From Streptomyces syringium (GTDB lineage: Bacteria; Actinomycetota; Actinomycetes; Streptomycetales; Streptomycetaceae), in NCBI RefSeq assembly GCF_017876625.1, contig NZ_JAGIOH010000001.1, positions 682,001 to 746,000 of the forward strand: 64,000 bases of DNA. Direction: 5' to 3'. This document shows positions 1 through 8,293 of the stretch, piece after piece (the stretch's first letter is position 1; the number at the start of each line of letters is the position of its first letter). The notes below the pieces were generated by a model. That model saw only the letters and a list, made by a program, of their open reading frames with translations, ran no database searches and had not been told where the DNA came from. The position numbers and the translations under genes were made by a program.

Positions 1-110
1 GCCCGCTCCGCGGCGGACGTACCGGGCTGGGCGGCCGCTACGCCCAGACAGGTCGCGATCACCACCGCGACGAGGGGGGCGGCGAGCGCGCGCCACTGAG
101 TGCGGAGCAT
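1..110 (-). CDS. Exported protein, N-terminal fragment (cut by window start)
   Basis: Only the first 36 codons are inside the window. They start at the ATG read from position 110 and follow a strong GGAGGG ribosome site. The peptide begins MLRTQWRALAAPLVAVVIAT, a basic n-region and hydrophobic core with an Ala-rich stretch after it, so it reads as a Sec signal peptide. The gene lies 72 bp downstream of the DUF1702 gene on the same strand. DUF1702 genes are, from family knowledge, often next to exported CRTAC1/UnbV-type (VCBS/ASPIC) proteins, so that identity is possible but is inference only. Confidence 0.6.
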   Translation of the reverse strand, partial: MLRTQWRALAAPLVAVVIATCLGVAAAQPGTSAAER

Positions 111-182
111 GTTCCCTCCGTGATCCGGGGGCCGGTCGGCCTTCCTGCTTCGGTGCAGCGGGGTCCGTCGGCCCGGCGGGAG

Positions 183-1172
183 TCAGCGGGACGCGAGCGC
201 GCTGTCCCTGATGGTCTCCCGCCAGGTCAGGTAGTCCTCGAGGGTGCCGTCGCCGCGCAGCTTCCGCCTCGCGGCGACCGTCCAGTCCGCGGCGGTCACG
301 GTGTCGACGCCGACGAGGCGCTGTACCCCCAGGTGCGTGTGCGCGGGGATGTGCCCGGCGAGCCGTCGCGCCTGGGCGGCGAACGCCGCCCCCTGGGCGA
401 GGTGGTGCCAGTACGGGCCGGCCGCCTGCCGGATCCGGTCCAGCTCGGTATCGGCGGCTCCGCCGGCGTAGCAGGCGGCCAGCCCCACCCCGCTCCACAG
501 GTGGGGGCGGCGGTCCGCCGGGAAGGCGCCGACCGTGTCGGCGATGCGCCCGGGGTCGGCGGACTCGATGAACCACAGGCTGCGGCCCAGCCCTTGGTGG
601 CGTACGGTCCCGGCGGGTCGGAGCGGGTGCCCGCGGGCGAGCCGGGCCAGGGCGGCGCGGCCCCCGAAGAATCCCTGGGAGAAGCCGTGGCCGTCCAGAG
701 TCAGCCACTGCAGCAGCGGGTCGAGGCCGAGCAGCCGCCGGGCGCCCGGCAGCGGCACCCGGGCCAGGGCCCATCCGGCGCCGACGTGCACGAGGTGGAC
801 ATGGCTCCGGCCGGGGCCGTCGAGGAGCGCGGTGAGGCGGCGGTGCCCCCGGCCCAGGCGGAGGAGGTCGAGCAGGGCGCAGGCCATGCCCGCCCCTTCG
901 TAGGCGAAGCCGCGCTCGGTGGCGTCGAGGACGGCGAGCCGCTCGTGGGTACCGGCGGTGGTGGACTCGACGGCGGTGTTGAAGCCGGCGAGGAAGGAGC
1001 GCGCGTGGCGCTCCAGGACGCGACGGCTCTCCGTTCTGCCGCAGTGGAACCCGCGGACGGAGAAGTCGGCCATCTCGTCGCGCAGTCGTAGGCGGCGGGC
1101 CCAGGGGGAGGGTGGTGGGCCGGGCCGGGCACGGTAGGGCGAGCGTGGATGTGCGAAGGGCTTTCCGGGCAT
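183..1172 (-). CDS. DUF1702 family protein
   Basis: A 329-residue protein that I recognise as DUF1702 from its size and from the pattern VRGF near residue 40, an AYEG-type stretch (GFAYEGAGMACALLD) and GLGRSLWFIESADP in the second half. No biochemical function is established that I know of. The family occurs in enediyne and other secondary-metabolite loci beside CRTAC1/UnbV proteins. There is no signal peptide or membrane segment. The ATG start is preceded by a weak GACGGGGG site, and the first 30 or so residues are basic and Pro-rich, so the true start may be internal. It is upstream of and probably co-transcribed with the cut exported-protein gene. Confidence 0.75.
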   Translation of the reverse strand: MPGKPFAHPRSPYRARPGPPPSPWARRLRLRDEMADFSVRGFHCGRTESRRVLERHARSFLAGFNTAVESTTAGTHERLAVLDATERGFAYEGAGMACALLDLLRLGRGHRRLTALLDGPGRSHVHLVHVGAGWALARVPLPGARRLLGLDPLLQWLTLDGHGFSQGFFGGRAALARLARGHPLRPAGTVRHQGLGRSLWFIESADPGRIADTVGAFPADRRPHLWSGVGLAACYAGGAADTELDRIRQAAGPYWHHLAQGAAFAAQARRLAGHIPAHTHLGVQRLVGVDTVTAADWTVAARRKLRGDGTLEDYLTWRETIRDSALASR

Positions 1173-1253
1173 GTGCGACCCCCGTCCTCAGGGTGGTGCG
1201 ACGCCGTGGAGTTCCCCGTGCTGGTCCTCAACCGGACTCGAACACAGTGCGTA

Positions 1254-1282
1254 TTGCTATCAGTTACGGAAGTGACGGTCAA
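1254..1282 (-). promoter_or_regulatory. Possible promoter of the DUF1702 gene
   Basis: On the minus strand TTGACC (1277-1282) is followed after about 17 bp by TAGCAAT (1254-1260), about 80 bp before the DUF1702 start. The -35 is good and the -10 is only approximate. Confidence 0.3.
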
Positions 1283-1344
1283 CACACCGGGGAGGATGGG
1301 GTGGGGGATTCTGCCGAAAAGCCCGAATCGCTCGACGGCGGGCC

Positions 1345-2163
1345 CTATGCCAGCTGCTCGGCCGGGCGCAGCAGCACTTCACCGATGGCCATGTGGCGGG
1401 GGCGGGTCACGACGTGGACGATCGTCCCGGCGACATCGGACGGGCGCATCGGCTCGCCCGGGTCGAAGTCCCCGGCGAGGGCCCCGAGCACCTCGGGCCG
1501 GGAGTGCCGCGGCAGTTCGGTGGCGACGAAGCCGGGTTCGACGACACAGACCCGCAGGTGGCGGCGCGCCACCTCTTGGCGCAGGGCCTCGCTGAAGCCG
1601 TTCACACCGAACTTCGCGGCGTTGTACACGGCGGTGTTCGCTGTGGCGACGCGGCCGCCGAGCGAACTGACGTTGACGAGATCCGCGACGTGCCGGGGGC
1701 CGTCGGCGGCGGCGCGCAACAGGTGCGGGAGGGCGGCACGGGTGACGAGGGCCGTGCCGAGCAGGTTGACGTTCACCATGCGGTGCCACTCCTCGGCGGG
1801 GGCGTCCTCGACGGGGCCCAGCAGCAGGACGCCGGCGCTGTTCACCACGATGTCCAGCCGCCCGGTCGCGGCCACGGCGGCCGAGACGGCCGCCGTGGCG
1901 CCGGCCTCACCGCTGAGATCGGCCTCGGCGACCACGGCACGGCCGCCCGCGGCGGTGACCGTCGCGGCCGTCTTCTCCAGCCGGTCGCGGCGGCGGGCGG
2001 CGAGGACGACACAGGCGCCCTGGGCCGCCAGGGCAAGCGCGGTGGCCTCGCCGATGCCACTGGAGGCGCCGGTGACGAGGGCGGTGGTGCCGGCCAGCTC
2101 CTGAGCCGGGGCCTGCGTCCGGGCCGGGGCCTGCGTCGGGGCCTGCGTCGGGTCTGCTGTCAT
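1345..2163 (-). CDS. SDR family NAD(P)-dependent oxidoreductase
   Basis: A classical short-chain dehydrogenase of 272 residues. After a Pro/Gln/Thr-rich N-terminal tail (about 25 residues) it shows the cofactor motif TGASSGIGEAT, then the N-S-A-G motif (NSAGVLL), a catalytic Ser region (VNVSS) and the active-site YNAAK (Tyr and Lys). It should reduce or oxidise a carbonyl/alcohol with NAD(P)H; Arg residues just after the first Rossmann strands (AARRRDR) suggest NADPH. It lies 51 bp downstream of the HxlR regulator on the same strand, so the two probably form an operon and the SDR may be under its control. The substrate is unknown. The ATG start is preceded by AAGGGGAAG. Confidence 0.88.
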   Translation of the reverse strand: MTADPTQAPTQAPARTQAPAQELAGTTALVTGASSGIGEATALALAAQGACVVLAARRRDRLEKTAATVTAAGGRAVVAEADLSGEAGATAAVSAAVAATGRLDIVVNSAGVLLLGPVEDAPAEEWHRMVNVNLLGTALVTRAALPHLLRAAADGPRHVADLVNVSSLGGRVATANTAVYNAAKFGVNGFSEALRQEVARRHLRVCVVEPGFVATELPRHSRPEVLGALAGDFDPGEPMRPSDVAGTIVHVVTRPRHMAIGEVLLRPAEQLA

Positions 2164-2214
2164 GGCGGACTTCCCCTTCGACTTCGACGGGACACGGCCG
2201 GCCGACGAGCGCCG

Positions 2215-2928
2215 TCAGCCGGGTGGTGCGGTGGCCGCCGACGCTCCCGGTACCACGGGCGGGCGGCCGGGGGCGTCGAGCAGCCCCATGAACTCCACGC
2301 AGCGCCGCACTGCCTGCGGGTCCCCCTCGATCCGCAGCCGCCCGGAGAGCAGCGCCTCGAAGGGCGTGCGCGTGTCGGCGCCGATGCTCACGAACGTCTC
2401 CGCGTCGGTGGTGGCCACCAGGGCCGGCTCCGCGGCGGGCCCGCGCCGGGTGACCGCGCGCCCGTCCGCCACCTCGATGTGGAACGTCTCGTCGGCCACG
2501 CGGAACTCGTAGCTCTCCTCGACCGCCGGCACCGGCCGGCCGTGGATCATCGCCTGGACGGCCAGGATGCCCCAGGCGGGCCGCACGACACCGGTGGTGG
2601 CATCGGCCTCGCAGAGGAACGCCATGCCCCAGCGGGCGAGCATCAGCATCGGCTCGCGCAACTGCTCACCGCGCGGCGTGAGCCGGTACTGCCTGCCCCG
2701 CCCGTCGCCGGGCACGGCCGCCGACTCCAGCACCCCCCGCTCGTCGAGCGCGCGCAGCCGTTCCGTGAGCAGATTGGGGCCGAGCCCGGGGAGGTTGCCC
2801 AGGATTTCGTTGAACCGGGCTGGTCCGATGAGGAGTTCGCGCACGATCAGCAGCGTCCAGCGCTCGCCGACGACGTCGAGGCCGGCCGCGAGCCCGCAGA
2901 ACTGCCCGTAATTGCGCTTGCCCTTCAT
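2215..2928 (-). CDS. HxlR family regulator with SCP2-like C-terminal domain
   Basis: A 237-residue protein. The first 110 residues are an HxlR winged helix: Cys11 in YGQFCGLAAGLDVVGERW, then LLIGPARFNEI and a wing region with LTPRGEQL. The remaining part resembles the sterol-carrier-protein-2-like domain often fused to this subgroup and may bind a hydrophobic ligand. HxlR proteins commonly sense electrophiles or redox state through the N-terminal Cys; here that is inference. The gene is divergent from the methyltransferase gene and upstream of the SDR gene. The 130-bp divergent region contains an inverted repeat that could be its operator. Confidence 0.85.
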   Translation of the reverse strand: MKGKRNYGQFCGLAAGLDVVGERWTLLIVRELLIGPARFNEILGNLPGLGPNLLTERLRALDERGVLESAAVPGDGRGRQYRLTPRGEQLREPMLMLARWGMAFLCEADATTGVVRPAWGILAVQAMIHGRPVPAVEESYEFRVADETFHIEVADGRAVTRRGPAAEPALVATTDAETFVSIGADTRTPFEALLSGRLRIEGDPQAVRRCVEFMGLLDAPGRPPVVPGASAATAPPG

Positions 2929-2965
2929 GACGCACCCTCAGCATTCCGCCCTCGTCACGACGATT

Positions 2966-2996
2966 GATGGTAGCAATGGCCCCCACCGCTACCGTC
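2966..2996. promoter_or_regulatory. Inverted repeat, candidate HxlR operator
   Basis: The arms GATGGTAGC (2966-2974) and GCTACCGTC (2988-2996) pair with one mismatch across 13 bp. The site lies between the divergent HxlR and methyltransferase genes. The left arm overlaps a smaller ATTG-N7-CAAT repeat (2963-2977). Its position fits an autoregulatory operator; the regulator assignment is inference. Confidence 0.4.
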
Positions 2997-3007
2997 GGTG
3001 CGGCGTG

Positions 3008-3050
3008 AGCAATCTGGGAGAAGGCCCACCGGTCCGGCGGTCACTACAGT
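3008..3050 (+). promoter_or_regulatory. Promoter of methyltransferase unit with shared 16-bp element
   Basis: AGCAATCTGGGAGAAG (3008-3023) recurs exactly at 10387-10402 ahead of the other plus-strand unit of this locus. In both places CACTA with a TANNNT-type -10 box follows about 20 bp later; here it is TACAGT (3045-3050). The -10 ends 8 nt before the ATG at 3059, so the transcript is probably leaderless. The shared block could be an activator site or part of a special -35 region. Confidence 0.5.
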
Positions 3051-3058
3051 CGGGCGGC

Positions 3059-4117
3059 ATGGACCGATGCGACAGCACGGGCGTGCAGGAGTTCGTCACC
3101 CGCTTCCTGGACGACGTCAGCGGCGGCATGGTCAGCATCATGTGCGCCCTCGGCGACCGTCTGGGCCTCTTCACCGCACTCGCCACCGGCGGCCCGGCCG
3201 ACAGTACCGAACTCGCCGCCCGTACGGGCCTGGACGAGCGGTACGTCCGTGAATGGCTCCACGGCCTCACCTCGGCGGGCTACCTCGAGGCACAGGACGC
3301 GCGCTTCGCCCTGCCGGCCGAGCACGCGGCGGTGCTGGCGCACGAGGACTCGCCGTTCTTCATGGGCGGTGCGGCCCGCCTCGTGCCCGCCCTGTCGCTG
3401 ATGCTCGACACCGTCGCCGACGCCTTCCGCTCGGGCAGGGCCGTCCCGCACGAGCGGTACCCGGACGCCCTCTTCCACACGATGTGGCAGATGAGCTCCA
3501 GCTGGCTGGGGACCCTGCTGCTGCCGCAGTGGATCCCCGCGGTCGACGGCCTGGCCGAACGGCTCGAGGCCGGGGCCCGGGTGGCCCACCTCCGCAGCGG
3601 CGGCGGGCACGCCCTGGTCCTGCTCGCCCGGGCGTACCCCCGCTCGCGCTGCACCGGCTACGACGCGCTGCGGCTCAACGTCGAGCACGCGAGGCGGGAG
3701 GCGGCCGCCGCCGGGGTCGACAAGCGGGTGGAGTTCGTCCACACCGGCGCGTCGGAAGCACTGCCGGCGACGGGCGACCACGCCCTGGTCCTGGCCCTGG
3801 ACGTGCTCCACGACGCGCCGGACCCGCAGGTCGCGCTGCGCGCGGTCCGGGCGGCCCTCGCCGACGACGGGGTGCTCCTGCTCCTCGAGAGCAACGGCGC
3901 CGACCACCCCACCGACAACCGGGGCTCGGCAGCTGCCCTGTTGTACGGCACGAGCGTGCTCTACAGCGTGCCGGTCGCACGGGACGGGGCGGCGCTGGGA
4001 ATGCTCGGTCTGCCGGCGGCCCGGCTGCGGGAGCTGTGCGCGGGGGCGGGGCTGCGGTCGGTGCGGCAGTTGCCGGCGCCGACGCCGCTCAACGCGCTGT
4101 ACGAGATCCGGCCTTAG
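3059..4117 (+). CDS. Winged-helix class I SAM-dependent methyltransferase
   Basis: A 352-residue protein. The N-terminal 90 residues form a winged-helix dimerisation region (LAARTGLDERYVREWLHGL, then SAGYLE), and the C-terminal two thirds a Rossmann methyltransferase domain like the Rv2258c group and small-molecule O-methyltransferases. Motif I, normally DxGxG, is here HLRSGGGHA, so the usual acidic residue is missing. A later acidic position (CTGYDALRLN) and LALDVLHDA are kept. The longer frame opens at 2912, but I chose the ATG at 3059 because the methyltransferase N-terminus begins there and a -10 box sits just ahead of it. It is the first gene of the plus-strand run to the P450. The substrate is unknown. 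Confidence 0.8.
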   Translation: MDRCDSTGVQEFVTRFLDDVSGGMVSIMCALGDRLGLFTALATGGPADSTELAARTGLDERYVREWLHGLTSAGYLEAQDARFALPAEHAAVLAHEDSPFFMGGAARLVPALSLMLDTVADAFRSGRAVPHERYPDALFHTMWQMSSSWLGTLLLPQWIPAVDGLAERLEAGARVAHLRSGGGHALVLLARAYPRSRCTGYDALRLNVEHARREAAAAGVDKRVEFVHTGASEALPATGDHALVLALDVLHDAPDPQVALRAVRAALADDGVLLLLESNGADHPTDNRGSAAALLYGTSVLYSVPVARDGAALGMLGLPAARLRELCAGAGLRSVRQLPAPTPLNALYEIRP

Positions 4118-4147
4118 GGGCTCTTCCTCCACCGAGAAGGGACCACC

Positions 4148-5545
4148 ATGTCCGTCCCATGGCAGCCCGCCACCGAAGACGCCCTCGTGGGCCTCGACAC
4201 CGCCACGGTCACCGTTCCCGTGGACCACGCCCGCCCGGGCGTCGGCCGTACCGTCGATCTCGCTCTCGCCCGTCACCGCGCCCGCGACGGGAAACTCCGC
4301 CAGGGCGTGCTGCTCGTCGGCCCCGACGACCCCGGCAACCGCGGCACTCTCCTCGTACCGCAGCTCACCGCGGTCCTGCCGCCCGACGTGCTCGACCGGT
4401 TCGACATCGTCGGCTTCGACCACCGCTTCAGTGGCCGCAGTGACCCGCTGTCCTGCGGTCTGACACCCGACGAGTGGCTGTGGATCTTCCACCGCCCGCT
4501 CGCCTTCGACGACGAGGCCCGGTACCAGCGCGGCATCGTCGAGCGCTGCTTCGCCGAGGCGGGGGACGTCCTGCCGCACCTCACCTCGCGCAACATCGCC
4601 CGCGACATGGACGTGATCCGCCGCACGCTGGGCGAGGAGCGCGTCTCCTACCTGGGCCACTCCTACGGCAGTTACCTGGGCGCGGTGTGGACGCAACTGT
4701 TCGGCGAGCACGCCGACCGCGTCGTCCTCGACAGCGTCATCGACCCCGGCTCCGTGTGGCGCCGGATGTTCCTGGACTACGCCGAAGCCTGCGAGTCCAC
4801 GCTGGGCGACTGGGCGCAGTGGGCCGCCGGACGCCACGCCGACCTGGACCTGGGCACCACGGCGCCCGTCGTACGGGAGCGGTTGGACCGGCTCGTCGAG
4901 CGGGCCGACCGGGAGCCGCTGCCGGTCGCCGGCCTGCCGGTGGTGGACGGCACGATGCTGCGGCTGGTCACCATGGTGCTGCTGAGCAGCGACCGGGCGT
5001 GGGGCTTCCTCGGCGACGTGCTGAGCGCCGCGGCCCACGGCACCGAGGCGCGGGAGGAGACGCGCCTGGCGCTGGGCGCCATGTTCGGGCGCGGCAAGGA
5101 CGAGAGCGGGGCCGTCGCCCAATTGGCGGTCCTCGGCGCCGACGCGCCCTGGCCGCGCGACCTGGGCGTCTACCGCCGCGACATGGCCACCGCCCGCGCC
5201 CGGCATCCGTTCATCGGCCCGGCGATGGCCGCACCGAAGGCCGGCGCTTTCTGGCCCCGGCCACCGCTGGAGCCGGTGACCGCCTTCGGCCCCGGCAACC
5301 GAGCGGAGAGCGTGCTGCTGGTGCGCTCGGAGCGGGGGATGTTCACCCCCGCCCGGGGCGCGGCCCGGCTGAGGGAGCTGCTGCCGCACAACTCCCGCCT
5401 GGTCACCCTCGCCGGCGCGGCGCACCACCGGGTCTATCCCTTCTACGGCGACCGGCACATCAACGAGGCGGTCACCGCCTACCTGCTCACCGGCAAGCTG
5501 CCGGACACGGACACGACCTTCACGGCGGAGGAGAGCGGCCGATGA
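4148..5545 (+). CDS. Alpha/beta hydrolase (proline iminopeptidase-like), first of a pair
   Basis: A 465-residue alpha/beta-hydrolase. It has the nucleophile elbow GHSYGSYLG near residue 175, the oxyanion-side region [11 protein letters not shown], and a C-terminal [12 protein letters not shown] that supplies the catalytic His. There is no signal peptide, unlike the exported tripeptidyl aminopeptidases it resembles, so it should act in the cytoplasm, perhaps as an esterase, lactonase or cyclase-type hydrolase in the pathway. A good site (AGAAGGGA) precedes the ATG. Its stop overlaps the start of the next gene (ATGA), so the two paralogues are translationally coupled and may form a complex. Confidence 0.82.
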   Translation: MSVPWQPATEDALVGLDTATVTVPVDHARPGVGRTVDLALARHRARDGKLRQGVLLVGPDDPGNRGTLLVPQLTAVLPPDVLDRFDIVGFDHRFSGRSDPLSCGLTPDEWLWIFHRPLAFDDEARYQRGIVERCFAEAGDVLPHLTSRNIARDMDVIRRTLGEERVSYLGHSYGSYLGAVWTQLFGEHADRVVLDSVIDPGSVWRRMFLDYAEACESTLGDWAQWAAGRHADLDLGTTAPVVRERLDRLVERADREPLPVAGLPVVDGTMLRLVTMVLLSSDRAWGFLGDVLSAAAHGTEAREETRLALGAMFGRGKDESGAVAQLAVLGADAPWPRDLGVYRRDMATARARHPFIGPAMAAPKAGAFWPRPPLEPVTAFGPGNRAESVLLVRSERGMFTPARGAARLRELLPHNSRLVTLAGAAHHRVYPFYGDRHINEAVTAYLLTGKLPDTDTTFTAEESGR

Positions 5546-6993
5546 ACGAGTTGCGCACCGACCGGCGTACCGACGCCATCCGCGACTTCCAGTCCCAGTC
5601 GCTGCTCTGGTCACCCGCCGACGAGGAAGCCCTGAACGGCCTGGAGTGCGCGGAGCTGGCCGTACCGCTCGACTACGCCGACCCCGGCGGCCGTGCCCTC
5701 ACCCTCGGCCTGGTGCGCTCGCTCGCGACCTCGTCCGAGCGGCGGCGCGGCGTGCTGCTGGTCGGGCCCGGCGACGATCTGGGCAACCGGGGCACCCTGC
5801 TCGGGGCCCAGCTGGTGCGGACGCTGCCGAAGGAGGTGCTGGCCCAGTACGACGTCGTGGCGTTCGACCACCGTTTCATGGGCCGCAGCAGCCCGGTGGT
5901 GTGCGGGCTGGAGCCGGAGGAACGCCTGTGGGTCTTCCACCAGCCCCGCGACTTCGCCCATGAGGTCCGCTTCCAGGCCGAGGTGGCGGCGAAGGTCGCC
6001 GAGCACGCCCTGGACATCCTGCCGTACGCCAACTCCCGCAACATCGCCCGCGACATGGAGGTCATCCGCGGTGCGCTGGGTGAGGAGCGCCTCTCCTACC
6101 TCGGCTACTCCTACGGCACGTACCTCGGCGCGGTGTGGACGCAGATGTTCGGCGAGCACGCGGACCGGGTGGTGCTCGACAGCATCTGCAGCCCCGACTG
6201 GGTGTGGCGCGGCCTGTTCACCGACTTCCCGCCCAACGGCGAGCGTGCCCTGTCCCGCTGGACGCGCTGGGCCGCGCGCCGCGACGCCGAGCTCCGCCTC
6301 GGCCGCACCCCGGGCGAGGTGCGGGCGGCCTACGACCGGCTGCTGGCGCGGGCCGACGGGGGCGCGGACGTCTCGGTGGCGGGCTTCCCCCTGGACCGTA
6401 CGCTGGTCCGTCTCGTCGTCGTCGGGATGCTCAACAGCGACCTCAACTACGACCACCTCGGCGACGTCCTGCGTTCCGCCGTGCACGGCGCCGCCCTGGA
6501 ACCGCCGACGCTGGCTTTCCTCGCGGGCATGTTCGGGCAGCCCAAGGAGGAGAGCGGCACGGTGGCCCAGCTGGCGATCCTCGCCGGCGACTGGGCCTGG
6601 CCGCGCCGACTGGGCCCGTACGAGCGGGACATGAACCAGGCGGCCCGCAGGTACCCCTTCACCGGGGCCGCGCTGTCGGGGATCAAGGCGACGGCGTTCT
6701 GGCCGGTGCCTCCGAGCGAGCCGGTGACGCCGCTGGGGCCGGGCAACCGCGCCGGCAGCATCCTGCTCGTGCAGTCCGCGGAGGACATGTCCACCCCGCA
6801 CGCCGCCGCCGTGCGCATGCGCGAGGTGCTGCGGCACAACTCGCGACTGGTCACCGTGGCGGACACCGCGCACCACCGGGTCTTCCCGTTCTACGGCAAC
6901 CCCGGCGCCGACGAGCTCGTCACCACCTACCTGACCGACGGTGCGCTCCCGGCGGCCGACGTCATCTGCCCCAATCCGCAGCCGCAGATCTGA
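5542..6993 (+). CDS. Alpha/beta hydrolase, second of a coupled pair
   Basis: A 483-residue paralogue of the preceding hydrolase. It has the elbow GYSYGTYLG, the oxyanion region [11 protein letters not shown] and a C-terminal [12 protein letters not shown], so the catalytic set looks complete in both copies. The ATG at 5542 overlaps the upstream stop as ATGA, which fixes the start although the frame is open further upstream. No signal peptide is visible. Two full-length, diverged hydrolases made in equal amounts suggest sequential steps or a heteromer. The P450 gene follows after 10 bp. Confidence 0.82.
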   Translation: MNELRTDRRTDAIRDFQSQSLLWSPADEEALNGLECAELAVPLDYADPGGRALTLGLVRSLATSSERRRGVLLVGPGDDLGNRGTLLGAQLVRTLPKEVLAQYDVVAFDHRFMGRSSPVVCGLEPEERLWVFHQPRDFAHEVRFQAEVAAKVAEHALDILPYANSRNIARDMEVIRGALGEERLSYLGYSYGTYLGAVWTQMFGEHADRVVLDSICSPDWVWRGLFTDFPPNGERALSRWTRWAARRDAELRLGRTPGEVRAAYDRLLARADGGADVSVAGFPLDRTLVRLVVVGMLNSDLNYDHLGDVLRSAVHGAALEPPTLAFLAGMFGQPKEESGTVAQLAILAGDWAWPRRLGPYERDMNQAARRYPFTGAALSGIKATAFWPVPPSEPVTPLGPGNRAGSILLVQSAEDMSTPHAAAVRMREVLRHNSRLVTVADTAHHRVFPFYGNPGADELVTTYLTDGALPAADVICPNPQPQI

Positions 6994-7003
6994 GGGAGCC
7001 GAC

Positions 7004-8281
7004 ATGCCCGGTCCGGGGAACGGTCCACAGCCCGATGCCCACGAGATGTACACGCCCCAGGCCCGCGTCGACCCGTACCCGGTCTACGCGCGGCTGCGGC
7101 GCGAGGCGCCCGTGCACCTGATCCGCGACCCGAACGGCATCGAGCACTGGCTGGTCACCCGCTACGAGGACGCCCGCGCCGCGCTCGCCGACAACAGGCT
7201 CTCGCGCGATCCGCAGCACGCCTGGGAGGCGCTGCGCCGGTCCGGGCTCTATCCCGAGGGCGGGGAGGGCTCGGAACCGCACCTGCTCAACAGCGATCCG
7301 CCCGACCACACCCGCATGCGCAAGCTCGTCGCCAAGGCGTTCACGCCCCGCCGGGTGGAGGCCATGCGGCCGCGCATCCAGCAGATCACCGACGCCCTGA
7401 TCGACGCCGTCGCCCCGCACGGCACCGCCGACCTGATCCCGGCGCTGGCCTTCCCGCTGCCCATCACGGTGATCTGCGAGCTGCTCGGAGTGCCGGTGGA
7501 GGACCGCGCGGACTTCCGCGTCTGGAGCACGGCGGCCCTGACGCCCACGTACACCGAGGGCTCGACGATGCCACCGCACGAGGCGAACCGGCTGCTGCGC
7601 GAGTACTTCACCGCCCTCGTCACCGAACGCCGCCGGGCGCTGCGGGCGGCCGGTGACGACACGGAGACACAGCCGGACCTGCTGAGCGCCCTCATCGTGG
7701 CCTCCACCGAGGACGGCCGGCTCACTGAACAGGAGCTGATCTCCACGGCCGGCCTGCTGCTGGTCGCCGGTCACGAGACGACGGTCAACCTCATCGGCAA
7801 CGGCCTGCTGGCCCTCCTGAAGGACCGGCGGCAGCTGGAGCTGCTGCGCTCGCGGCCCGAGCTGCTGCCTCAGGCGGTGGAGGAGTTCCTGCGCTACGAC
7901 GGGCCGGTGGAGCGGGCGATGCTGCGGGTCGCCACCGAGGACGTGGAGATCGGCGGCGTGCTCGTCCCGAAAGGCGCCATCGTCACCGTGGGCGTCGCCT
8001 CCGCCCATCGCGATCCGGCGCGGTACCCGGAGCCGGACCGGCTGGACATCACCCGGGTCGACCGCTCCCACCTGGGTTTCGGGCACGGCATTCACTTCTG
8101 CGTCGGGGCCCCGGTGTCGCGGATGGAGGGGCAGATCGCGGTGGGCACCGTGCTGCGCCGACTGCCCGACCTCGCGCTCGACGAGAGGGCCGGGCCCCTG
8201 TGCTGGCGGCCCACGGGCGTGCTGCGGGGGCTGGAGGCGCTGCCGGTGCGCTTCACTCCGGTGGCTCCTGCCGGCCGGTGA
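7004..8281 (+). CDS. Cytochrome P450
   Basis: A 425-residue bacterial class I P450. It shows the I-helix motif AGHETTVNL, the K-helix region EEFLRYDGP followed by a conserved Arg (VERAMLRVA), and the heme loop FGHGIHFCVGAP with the thiolate Cys near residue 366. It should hydroxylate or otherwise oxidise a small molecule with electrons from ferredoxin, but no ferredoxin gene is adjacent. The ATG at 7004 follows GAGGGAGCC, 10 bp after the hydrolase stop, so it closes the plus-strand operon methyltransferase-hydrolase-hydrolase-P450. It converges on the first Rieske gene. Confidence 0.93.
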   Translation: MPGPGNGPQPDAHEMYTPQARVDPYPVYARLRREAPVHLIRDPNGIEHWLVTRYEDARAALADNRLSRDPQHAWEALRRSGLYPEGGEGSEPHLLNSDPPDHTRMRKLVAKAFTPRRVEAMRPRIQQITDALIDAVAPHGTADLIPALAFPLPITVICELLGVPVEDRADFRVWSTAALTPTYTEGSTMPPHEANRLLREYFTALVTERRRALRAAGDDTETQPDLLSALIVASTEDGRLTEQELISTAGLLLVAGHETTVNLIGNGLLALLKDRRQLELLRSRPELLPQAVEEFLRYDGPVERAMLRVATEDVEIGGVLVPKGAIVTVGVASAHRDPARYPEPDRLDITRVDRSHLGFGHGIHFCVGAPVSRMEGQIAVGTVLRRLPDLALDERAGPLCWRPTGVLRGLEALPVRFTPVAPAGR

Positions 8282-8293
8282 CACCGGCCGGGG

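Noticed and set aside
1225..1250. A minus-strand GTTCGAGTCC stretch resembling a tRNA T-loop
   Set aside because: The flanking bases do not form a T-stem, and no acceptor, D or anticodon arm can be folded around it.
3044..5614. Very long antisense frame opposite the methyltransferase and hydrolase genes
   Set aside because: It is a mirror of high-GC codon bias; it lacks motifs, has odd composition, and the plus-strand genes have clear catalytic motifs and overlaps.
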